Below, in pieces: positions 23,816 to 33,379 of a stretch of 64,000 nucleotides of DNA; within the stretch, counting starts at the first letter, position 1, and every line of letters starts with the position of its first letter. The notes beneath the pieces are model-generated. The model was not told the origin of the DNA. It saw nothing but the letters and a program-made list of their open reading frames with translations, and made no database searches. The position numbers were made by a program, and so were the translations under genes. Origin of the DNA: Echinococcus granulosus (taxonomy: Eukaryota > Platyhelminthes > Cestoda > Cyclophyllidea > Taeniidae); assembly GCF_000524195.1 (NCBI RefSeq), contig NW_020170394.1, forward strand, positions 1,322,527-1,386,526, in the 5' to 3' direction.

Positions 23816-26800
23816 TCTTCTAATTAGACTGCGATGATGGTAGGAGAGCTAGAAGGACGCGAAATTCACGTGTATCATAATGTTATCATCAAATACTTGC
23901 GTGTTGCTCTATCTAATGCAAACATAGATGCCGGACATGTCGGCATGCTGGGATTCAAACTAAATTTCGAAGCGCACATCACGCAATGTGAGCATAGGTT
24001 CATAAAAACGACAGAAGAAAAGGTTAGAAATGTCTTCATTCTACAGAATAGAATAGCCGACAATCAGTTTGTCGAAGTAAATTATGAAAAACAACATCGG
24101 CTTTCCCATCAACTTACTCGTTTTATTACATTCTATTGTAATTAAGATTAAAACCATATATTACCTTACCTTTCCTGTGTCATTAAAGTGACCTACTCAA
24201 AATCTGTAAAAGCTGCAGGTACGGGCGCTGAAGTCGTATTTATTTACCACTTCCTTGCAAATATTTTGAGGTTATTCTAACATTCGAACCCTATTTCAGG
24301 CATTGTCCATGGAAGTTTTTTTAATGACATTCTCAGAGCGGGATGTGGAGAAGGAATCAAAAGCGCATAAATTAAATATCGGTGATGTCAAATTTTTCCT
24401 GTTTCAGCAAATCACCGAGAGGGTTGCGCATTTCATTTACTATATGGTTCTCTCTAGCTCGGGGCGTAATTAGCTCCTTTGTATCATAAGAGCATTGAAA
24501 AGCCAACAAAAATTGCTTTCAATCAACTACTAAGGCCAATTTAAAAAAAGGAGGAATCCGGAGCTATTTTTGATATTTCCCCAAAAAATTTGCATCCATT
24601 TTACGCACATCGGATTCACATTTTGCCATTAAAAGTCGACTTATAATTTAAGCCACTTAGCCATCACCCAGATTTAAAAGGAGAGCACTCGCTGTCCACC
24701 TCCTCCATTGTTATGTAAATCACAGATAAACTGCGTCATTTGAAGAATTTCTGCGAGTATGTTGTGGTCACCAACATTCGAATTGTTGTGCTGCGATTTG
24801 GGATTCTTAAAAGGATGGAGAGAAGCTGCACCCATGTTCCCTGGGGAGTGAAGTGGTGGGTTTAATTCACGTCGAGGCAGACACGTCCTTTTTCGCTCTT
24901 GCCCCCTCCTCAACCCTGTTGCCTACCGCTACTATTCTCTTCCTCTCAACATCTCTGTCTCATCGAATTCGCCGCAGGCTTCCAGAGTTGAAGGTGATTG
25001 AATTTTCGAGCGGGCTTGAAAATCTAAAATGCCTTTGTGGGCTCTTAGAACCCTGAGGCTATGTAAAGTAGGACCTATCCTTGAAACAATGCATATTTGC
25101 TGACTGAATTAAGGTCTTCCATTTCGTTTTTGTTTTGTTGAAGAGTACATTGTAAAGTAGGTTTCTTCAGCCTTCGCTCTTAGAATCACAAGACAGCTAT
25201 TAATGAAACTACAGTTTTGTGGTTGTTTTGAGCCTAAAGTAGCTGATTTTACAAAATAAATAATAATATTATTAAAACTATCAAAATCGTGGATGATTTT
25301 TATCGACACTTGAACACGCTCTGAATTGAAGGGAACAACTAAATCATGCAACCATAGATTCACATCTTGGTCTCAAAGATGAGTGCTTGGCATTATTTAT
25401 TCTCAAACGCACTTTAACTGAAAATATCCGTAGGATGTGTGGTTAAAAGCTGCTGCCCTACATCGACAAAATGATGGATTTCCACCTGACAGTACTTGAC
25501 TTAAACTCCAAGGCATAAACTGATGTAAGTGTGGAATAGTGTTCCTCATCAGGAGACATTAGCTCTTTGGCACGTCTTTTCGCAGGATAAATCGACAACT
25601 TTCTTTTTTTTTGTGAGTCTTTTGATAATTTCACCTATAGCAATGGTATATTAGAATGAATCGGTTAATCGTATTAAAATGGCAGAAATGGTATGGTGAA
25701 TTAGATGACTGAATTTTTAAGAAATTAGATGAGTAGTTTAATGTAAATTAAAGAGTTTCGTCACGTCTAAAAGCTTGTAACGTTGATTGGTCATTCAAAG
25801 ATGGTAAAAATGGTTTATCTCCTTTATCTACTATATGACGCCAGTTTTCTCAGTCTAAAGTATACTGACTCTCAAGTTAGTGGCTTGTGGCTCTCTTCGC
25901 ACTGCTAATGCTGTTAGCTTCTTGGCCATTCAGTGTCCCTTTTGTAAAACAAATTTCCACACATCTATGTACGTGACTAACACTGAGGGGGTGATTCGGG
26001 TGCCACTTGAACTTGGACTGATGGATAGCGGCAGCTGACCAATAGAATCGCGAATTGAAAACAGCCCCCACATATCCTGAATTGTAGGTGAAAGTGGAAG
26101 GGATCGCTTTCCCGAAAAGATCCGATTTCCGGAAGCCTATTCTTTACTCACTTTGTGTCAATTTAGTGGCATTAGTTTTTCCCTGACTAAACAGCGCAGT
26201 TTGGAATGAGGCCTTACCAAAGTTGACAATACCTACATAAAAAAATCAGGGGTGATAACCTAATCAGTGCACTTTTTCGGCGCCAAGACCCACAATGGTG
26301 TTATCAAGACCGAAATACTTATTATTTGGAATGTAATACTGTCAGGTCTCTCATCTCTTCGAACCACAGCCTTCGTGTGACGCCAAAATAAATCGGTTAT
26401 GAAATTATGGGACTGTCTATTAAACAATTAGGACAAGAAGCCGCTATTGAGACTAGTAATTGAAAAGGATTTCATTTTCGACTTTTTATTTTTATTTTAG
26501 ACTTCAAATCAACTTATTTGGAAATGTCAAGTTGAATTTAGAATGCAGTATTTCTGAGTTAATCGACTCAACTAAGAAGTTTAAGAATTAGGTAGAGAAG
26601 CACTTCATGCTTGATAAACGGAAGTTTTCTACGACTTGCGGATTAAGCTGTTGCAATTGGAAACATTTCGTGAATTTTACAATAGGCAAGTTTTAGCGCG
26701 TTGGAAATCATGCTACCGGTTCATTCAATAATGAATCGTTTTTTGGCCACAATGTTCCGATTCGACAAGAAACATTACCATGAACTGCATTGTGATTAAT

Positions 26801-26927
26801 TGATTCCTTATTTCTGCTGCCACACCCTGACAAGTCTCTATAAACAGATTGCATAACAACCAATCGCATATAATGGGTACTGAAAGAATCATGCATTTGC
26901 CCTGTACCGTCATTTTACTAATGCAGC
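23816..26927. other. Intergenic stretch without a supported gene
   Basis: About 3 kb of mixed composition. A 103-residue reading frame (23834-24145, +) begins just past the GC-rich block but shows no family motif or splice partner. Other short frames near 24.7-25.1 and 25.9-26.1 kb are equally unsupported. Confidence 0.4.
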
Positions 26928-27397
26928 AGGCTGTGGTCTACCTCCTGAAAATACGACCAAAATTGAGTTCCCTCCTGGCAAGTTACAACCTTACTTGCCA
27001 CTCCATTGGTACGACAGACGACTCGAATGAACTGAGGCACCGATGGACTCAGCAGAGAGGTGCCCTGATGACTGGATTGACAACGATCCAGGCGAACTTC
27101 ATTGTTGTCATTGAGGCACAGCGAAAGCGTCCTGCTCCGGAGACCACACTGTTTCAGCTTTGTGCCTACTATCTCGCCTTCCTCGACTTTGCGCTGCACA
27201 GCTTTCAGCGTGGACAGCAACTTCTGTTGGCGTTCCCTGACTTGCCAAGGAGTGGCATTAAGGAGAGCCGAATCCAGGAGCTGCCGAGTTTGGCCTCGCA
27301 GACTACCTCCGTATCAATCACTGTTATCAGCGAAAAAGAGCGAACCAATCTGATAGCTGATGTGACCACCATCAAGCTGTGCCGAAGTACCGTCAAA
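26928..27397. other. Coding-like segment open on both strands, strand unresolved
   Basis: On the plus strand the segment runs open from an acceptor (TTTACTAATGCAG, ending 26927 or 26930) to a strong donor (AAA/GTAGGT at 27397) and could splice in phase 0 into the exon at 27950. On the minus strand a hydrophilic, helix-like reading rich in Glu, Lys, Arg and Gln is open from about 27310 down to 26918, with a good donor (GCAA/GTAAGG) near 26985. Its upstream extension in the same frame meets one TGA near 27311-27313. The two readings are in exact antisense codon register, so openness alone cannot decide. I recognise no family in either. Confidence 0.35.
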
Positions 27398-27949
27398 GTA
27401 GGTGCAAGTTCCCACTTGACACCATGAATCGATCTGATTTTCATAGACAACCTAATCACCTGGATAAATTTGTTTACATTTTAAGCAGATTTGTTGCATT
27501 TGAAGTGTTGAATGCCATCATTTTAAACTCTAATGGAATGCAAAGAAGAAAAAGCTGGATGAAGATGGGTACATTATGCTCTGTTCAATAATAACATTCT
27601 TCGTAGAGTCCATTGCCCCTTTATTATAGTTCCATTAAAAAAAAAGATAGCTTTTCATCGCTTGATGGAGTTGAGACGGTTAGTAATTTAATCAATTTCG
27701 TCCGCAAATTTCGGTATTTGTAAAATCTATTGCTCTTACTTCTATTACTCGTCGTGTTGACCTGGTTCAAGCATAGTGACGGTTTTCACAACAGACTCTT
27801 TAGCTACACCCCCACTTCGCTCTGTATCAAGAATAAACTTTCTAAGGCTAATGTGTGGTGTGCGGAGTCACATTATTGAGTAAAGTAAGCCAGGATCCAA
27901 ATCGCAAATTATATGAAACGTAGGTATCATTACTGTTTTTTATCTGCAG

Positions 27950-28685
27950 CTCCTCAACAATCACCTAAGTTCTAGATACACTGCCGCAAATAGAATTTCG
28001 CGGCTGCTTTCCATCGTTCAAGCAACTGTTTCCAGGCACAGAGCATCTCGAGAACATAGGGATTCTACCTGGTCCGAATGGCGCATCGACACACCCCATG
28101 AATACACCCAAGCAAACAATGCCCCTCGTAATGAGGAAAAGTCACCATGGATCAGGGTAAGAAGCAACAAGCTGTTTGCCTTCTCAGCAGTCATTGCAGC
28201 TAGTGTACTCTTAATCTCCGTGTTTGTGGTAACATTTGTATTCGTATCAGTTGGATCGCAATAAAGGCATTAATGAGTTTTTCTAAACGATGAGTCTTGA
28301 TCTGATTAACAGAATCCCAAATAACGGAGTTCAACAATAAGCAGATAAATCTGAAGGTTTTATTAAACTTGGATAAAATTAGAATGCACACAAATATTTC
28401 TACCTCACTACGATCTCAAGCTCCAAACTCTTGGATCGAGAGGAATGTTTGGATGAAGACATCTAGCATTCTGTTCGACTTCAAGGGAAAACCACAGTTT
28501 GAATCCTCGTGGAAGTCGATAATGGCTTCAGAGTCACAAAATTGATACAAGTTGCCAGCTTGGCAATAAAAAATTGCGTATCCAAACAACCATCTGCTAT
28601 AATTCATTGCCGAGTCATGGAATACCTGGGAAGGCGTAAACGAGAAGGCATAAATCACGACAACTGGACAACCCAAGTGACTTAA
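27950..28685 (+). CDS. Candidate single-pass membrane protein with a polybasic site near the C-terminus (partial)
   Basis: I do not recognise this gene. Exon 27950-28243 follows a good acceptor (TTTTTTATCTGCAG). It encodes about 74 charged residues, then a hydrophobic membrane segment (NKLFAFSAVIAASVLLISVF and onward, about residues 75-98). A second exon (28330-28508) and a third (28532-28685) join in phase and end at TAA 28683-28685, giving 208 residues without the true N-terminus. The part after the membrane segment has an NIS and an NWT sequon, two cysteines 11 residues apart (NCVSKQPSAIIHC), and a GRRKRE site 12 residues later. This order (membrane anchor, ectodomain, two Cys, furin-type site, short tail) recalls BRICHOS-type precursors, but no diagnostic similarity is claimed. 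The last junction needs a 23-nt intron; without it the second exon ends at TGA 28543-28545. Confidence 0.4.
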
Positions 28686-29160
28686 AGAACCATTACTACA
28701 TAAAAGTAACCAATTCCGAGACAGTGTTTATAAAGAAGTGCTTTAAGAGTTCAAAAGGGCCTGGTATTAAGACATGTAAACAAGTTTCTTGCTAAAAACG
28801 AACTAATGTACAGTTTCATGATAGATTTAAAAGCGTGGCAAATAGCACTAACATATTACGGCAGTACCATTTAGGGAGAAGTTAGTTAAAACCAAATTTT
28901 TGCACTTATTTTTAATTGCAACCCAAGACTTACATGGATTCATACCTTAAAATACTTATACATAATATTGATGCAGCAGTAGTAATTCCTTCTCTCTAAT
29001 GGTAAATAGTAATTATTGTATATAACTTAAAATTAAATAGCACAAAAATATTTAAAGGCATAATTCAACGGTAAAAGCGTGTTACTGTGACCAATACTTC
29101 CACTTCTACTAGGAAAGTTGACTCTAGTTTTTTTTGTTTTAACTAATAGATTTTTAGCCA
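28686..29160. other. Intergenic, nothing recognised
   Basis: AT-rich spacer between the candidate membrane protein and the PDI promoter region; no exon or RNA gene seen. Confidence 0.45.
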
Positions 29161-29164
29161 CTGG

Positions 29165-29205
29165 CCAATAACCGTTGTCCACCACTTCATTACAATATTT
29201 AAATA
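29165..29205 (+). promoter_or_regulatory. Compact CCAAT + TATA promoter of the PDI gene
   Basis: CCAAT at 29165-29169 and ATATTTAAATA at 29195-29205 lie about 62 and 26 bases before the ATG at 29231. If the TATA-like box is used, the 5' UTR must be very short. Spacing and motifs are as seen; function is inferred. Confidence 0.4.
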
Positions 29206-29230
29206 GGTGTGCCTCGCCCCTGTCGCAAAA

Positions 29231-30882
29231 ATGTTCAGAACACTTTTATTTGCCCTACTTTTCCACTTGGTGTTTGGTACCGATGTGATTCCCCTAACAA
29301 AAAAGACGAGAAGTGAACTGTCGAAGCATCCAGTTGCACTCGTGAAGTACTACGCGCCATGGTAACTTATTTTCTTCGACGTGGATCTGTGCTTACAGGT
29401 GTGGCCGTTGCAAAGAACTTGCACCTCATTACGAAGAAGCGGCGGCGGAGCTCAAAATCAAGGAGCCCTCTGTACCTCTTTTCGAAGTTAATTGTGATGA
29501 GGAAACGGATATGTGCAACGAAGCAGGAATCAAAGGTTATCCAACCCTCAAGGTGTATAACTATGGCGAATACGCAGAAGAATTCGATGAAGGGCGAACA
29601 ACGGGTAGGAAACACTCTATACATGAGTTTACTCATCAGAAAATATTGTAAATTTTATGGTTCTGCGCTCCGGGCCCCCTGCTACTGAAATACTTGATGA
29701 GAGTCGGTATAAGGAACTATTCGAAGGTGAAGACTACATCGTTTCACTTCAATCTAAGAAGTCTGACGAGATTGACGAGTTTGAAAAACTTGCACGGAAG
29801 CTCAGAAAGTTCTTTAAATTTGTTTATACGAAGAGCAGTTTTTTGAGCTCATCGAAGGATTCGTAAATATTCGTTGTTTCAGTAGTTTCTTAGGCTTATC
29901 CAACTTTCACTGCCGAAGCAACTGGAGACGAAGTTAGAGGACAGGTCCAAGACATACGATGGCCCATTAAAGTCTGCTGATATTGAACAATGGATAAGGA
30001 AAAATGCGTAAGTCAGCCGTCAAAGCGGTTATTCTCTAGTGTTGGGACTGCTGGCATTCGTGACAAAAAGATGAAGGAGTTTTTCAAGAAGCCTTTGTTG
30101 GTGGTATATACTCAGATTAACTTCGAGCGAAACCCGTCAAACGTTCGCTATCACAGAAACCGTTTAATATCGGTCGCAAAAGATACCAAATCCGAGTTAC
30201 AGTTCGCTCTTTCGGACACATCAGCATTTTCCGATGAGCTGTATGAAATGGGTCTCACCGCAAATGATGAAGGTGCTATGGTGATTATTATGGGAGAAAA
30301 TGGAAAGAACTACTTGATGAGTGACAAATTTGGGTATGCTGCAAGTTTATTGTAACTAGCGGTTCCTTTTAGTGTGTCAGAGTTGAAGAAGTTTGTGAGC
30401 GACTTTGCTGCTGGATCTCTTGAACCATATATAAAATCGGAACCGATACCAGAGAAGCAAGAAGGTAGTGTCATGAAGGTTGTTGGAAGGACGTTCGAGA
30501 AGGTCGTTCTCGACGAGTCAAAAGACGTTCTTGTTGAGTTTTATGCACCCTGGTGCGGACACTGCGAAGCCCTGAAACCTAAATATGAAGAACTTGCCAA
30601 AAAACTTTCAAAGGAAAAGGATGTAATTGTTGCTGCAGTTGATGCAACAGCGAATTCCTTTCCACCCGCTTTCGATGTTCAAGGATATCCAACTATCTAT
30701 TGGGTTCCCAAGGCTTCCAAGGACAAGCCTATACCATATAAGGTACGCTTGAGTTATTCACCTAGTTTAGTATTTAGGGTGGTCGCGAGGTTGATGACAT
30801 GCTGAAATTTGTTGCCAAGTCGGCAACCGATGAACTGATCCACTACACCCGTGACGGCCAACTAAAACAGGAAGAATTATAG
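29231..30882 (+). CDS. Protein disulfide isomerase, ERp57/PDIA3 type
   Basis: Thiol-disulfide oxidoreductase of the ER lumen that helps glycoproteins fold. Seven exons join in phase: 29231-29361, 29399-29604, 29640-29862, 29894-30007, 30040-30333, 30373-30742, 30778-30882, giving 480 residues, near the family's usual 490-505. A signal peptide (MFRTLLFALLFHLVFG) is followed by thioredoxin domain a with APWCGRC (C45, C48), domains b and b', and domain a' with APWCGHC (C384, C387). The cis-Pro motifs GYPTLKVY and GYPTIYW are present. The linker KSEPIPE is typical of PDIA3. The tail KQEEL is a KDEL-like retention signal. The first active site has Arg where His is usual (codon CGT, one base from CAT). 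All six introns are only 31-39 bp. Confidence 0.93.
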
Positions 30883-30916
30883 GCATCTAAATACGTCGTG
30901 GTTTAACGGTTGTTTT

Positions 30917-31498
30917 CTATTCAACTTCATGTGTGTTGATAATAAATATGTCTACTTCGTTCCATACACCTGTCATTTTTTTTTTCTAACTCACCAATAA
31001 AACTTATTCTGTTCTTATTATAGCAATTCCTACCGGTTGGTCGGTGCCCCAAATAGATGTTAGTTCTTGGTGCCGATTGGTTCTCGTGGATCATTATAAA
31101 GGGTAGTCTAGCACACACATCTAGTGCCTTGATGCATGCCTGTAATTGATCACGTGATCTGGGAGGCTGTTTCAGGATTGCCCGCATATGACCGAGTACC
31201 CAACTGTCTACAAAGTGGAGTGTGGTTGGTTTCTTCTTGTCTTTGTTTGACGCACTTTTGGTCCAGCTGAAATAGTTGGCAAAGGCCTGGAAGTAGGATC
31301 GCTTAGGCGGTTGCGCCACCGAGCACTAAGGCGTTGATACATGAGCGGTGTGGGCATTCTTTGTCCGACGCGCGTCTGCAGCGTTGTGGGTAAATGGGAA
31401 TAATCTACTGGATAAGTGAAAGATCCTGAGATCGTGAATCCCCTTCGGTGCGATCGTTTGCTTAGCAATCTTGGGACGTTCTTATTGGCGTTAAGTAC
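30917..31498 (-). CDS. Unidentified candidate gene, convergent with PDI (partial)
   Basis: Family not recognised. A minus-strand frame is open for over 110 codons and reads like real protein (SWVLGHMRAILKQPPRSRDQ, LPFIMIHENQSAPRTNIYLG). A phase-consistent model is 31498-31409, 31325-30995, 30969-30917, giving 157 residues. It follows an acceptor (AATTAG) without its own ATG, so a 5' exon is missing. The first intron (83 nt, GTAGAT donor) and the second (25 nt, GTGAGT...CAG) are inferred. Without the 25-nt intron the frame ends at 30927 with a different tail. An overlapping minus-strand frame (31208-31468) shares the 5' part and shows the splice choice is uncertain. Confidence 0.4.
30941..30946 (+). 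terminator. Poly(A) signal of the PDI gene
   Basis: AATAAA 59 bases past the TAG stop at 30880-30882. It lies inside the 3' part of the candidate gene on the opposite strand, so the two transcripts would overlap tail to tail. Confidence 0.65.
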
Positions 31499-31549
31499 CT
31501 AATTTTTGGACGCCTACTGCTGTTTTGACTTCCATCTGATGATAGAAGT

Positions 31550-32329
31550 ATGGTTTACCCACTTCTAGGCTGTGGGGTGCTATACGTCACTACATTTGTG
31601 GCCCACGGTCAGGCGAATAGACAGGAGGCCTCTGAACGCCGCGAAGCAATCGCGCCGCGTGCGCTCCGTCACCCGATCAGCAGAGCGCACGCCTGACGCT
31701 GCGTGGACCCACACGACTGGCGGATCTCGAGCGCTATTGCAAGTAGTAACTCATCTGCAGGTTTGATGAAAAGATTGTTTTCCAAATGTTGCTTTTCTTA
31801 AATAAAATTCAAAAAGACGGCTGGCAGGAGATCCACAGTTCGAAAGCTAACATGCACATTGATAGTGGAGTTAGGGTTTTGCAGGCTACCGCAATAAATC
31901 ATGGAAATGACCTCGTTTTGGACGGGAATAACATAGAGTACCATGTAAGAGACAAGAGATTTGGTTATGCTATCCAAAAAATGGCGCAGTATTACTACCA
32001 GACTATGTGATATTGCAAGCCGAGTATATAGTGAGTTGTACTTAGAAGTTCAAATAATGAATTAACTAAGGAATTTGCTTATCTAAGCTCGGCAAGGTGG
32101 CACCACTAAAATTTAGCCACTTAATGACTTTATTGAAGAAGTGCGTCCGCTTAAGTATCCTCGGAAATTTGTATTTCAAAACCGACCAAAGTCTTCTTCG
32201 AAGCCGCAACAAGTAAGTCGCCTACAGAGGAAGCAAGGGGTATTAGCCCAACCCCGAGGCCATGGGAAGAAGCAGTACAATCAACGAAAATTAGAGTGTC
32301 GCGTAGTAAAACAGCTAAATAACATATGA
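31550..32329 (+). CDS. Unidentified candidate gene, divergent from the previous one
   Basis: Family not recognised. Two well-supported exons, 31761-31944 (after CATCTGCAG, ending CAT/GTAAGA) and 32117-32329 (after AAATTTAG, ending TGA), join in phase 0. They encode about 131 residues with a basic C-terminus (VLAQPRGHGKKQYNQRKLEC). The 5' part is unresolved. A 48-codon frame with ATG at 31550 and a hydrophobic start (MVYPLLGCGVLYVTTF) precedes it, and a frame ending LADLERYCK runs to an 18-nt GT...AG segment (31743-31760) whose removal would join it in frame to FDEKIVFQ. Composition is GC-rich at 31600-31740. Start and gene structure are tentative. Confidence 0.35.
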
Positions 32330-33379
32330 AACCGCTAGAAATAGGGTCTGTAGTGTTTCGAGCCCATCATTTACTCACCACAACTCCTAATATTTCTGCC
32401 AAATCAGATCATTGAACCCTTTTATGCCACGTAACGAAATATTCATACTTGCCTGTTTCAATTTGCAACCAAAGATTGAAAAAAGATTGTTTATTTGTAT
32501 ACATCTACTGAAAACACGTAACACACCTTTCACGTTTTAAACACGAAGGAGCCACCCCACGAAAACATACAATCACACGGATTATGGGTTGTATTTCTCA
32601 CTACAAATCTGCTATTGGGCAGTTAGATAAATGCGATGTAATAACGAATTAATTGTCCGCCTAAATCAAAATACAGAAACTGTAGTGATTTATTCTTGTT
32701 TATTCTAACTTCTAATTTTGGCTTCACGCCTTTAGATTGAAAATTCTGATTAAAGAAATGCATGCTATGGTTTTGCAGTGTGAGGTGTTCAGGGGTGATC
32801 AAATTTGCGTGAAAGACTCAGTGTTTGTGTTCAGACCGTGATCCAACAAATATGGGCATCATCAGATGCTATCAAAGCCAAACGTATTCCTTTATTTAAA
32901 AAACTGGAGTCAAAAGACATGTCAGAATAATCTTCTGTCCTTGCACTCATTGCAGTTGCTATTTAGGCATTAAAGCGGTGAAAAAACAACTATTACGATT
33001 ATGGCTTTCACGCACGACTTGTCAAACAGCGTCTCGAAAAAAGTTTTTACTAAAAAACAGTATAAGAACTTGGACATACTTTCAGCAGAGTCCCTGCATA
33101 GAAAATAAATATACTTACAATACAAAAAATATGTAAATTCCAAAATTAAAAGACCAAAGAATTTTAGATCAAAAAAGTTCAAATTTTGTCAAGTGCTTGC
33201 GTTAAAAAAAAAAATAAAAAACTATTCAATAAAATACTAACGATTCGCCAGGGAGCAGTATGGTTTCGGGAATGCAATGATTGAATGGACTTTCGTGGAA
33301 TTACTTTCTGCGTTTTCTACCAACTATTCCTTATGTGCTTGTTAGTACTTTTCGTATCATGGTGTCGTGTTTCACACAG
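32330..33379. other. Region where the 5' exons of POLR1A are expected but not seen
   Basis: About 1 kb of AT-rich sequence with no coding exon that I can support. The N-terminal zinc-binding part of RNA polymerase I subunit 1 should precede the exon at 33380, yet no Cys-rich CxxC / GHxGH pattern was found here on either strand. Confidence 0.5.

Noticed and set aside
31600..31740. CRISPR or other short direct-repeat array in the GC-rich patch
   Set aside because: No regularly spaced direct repeats are present here or elsewhere in the window.
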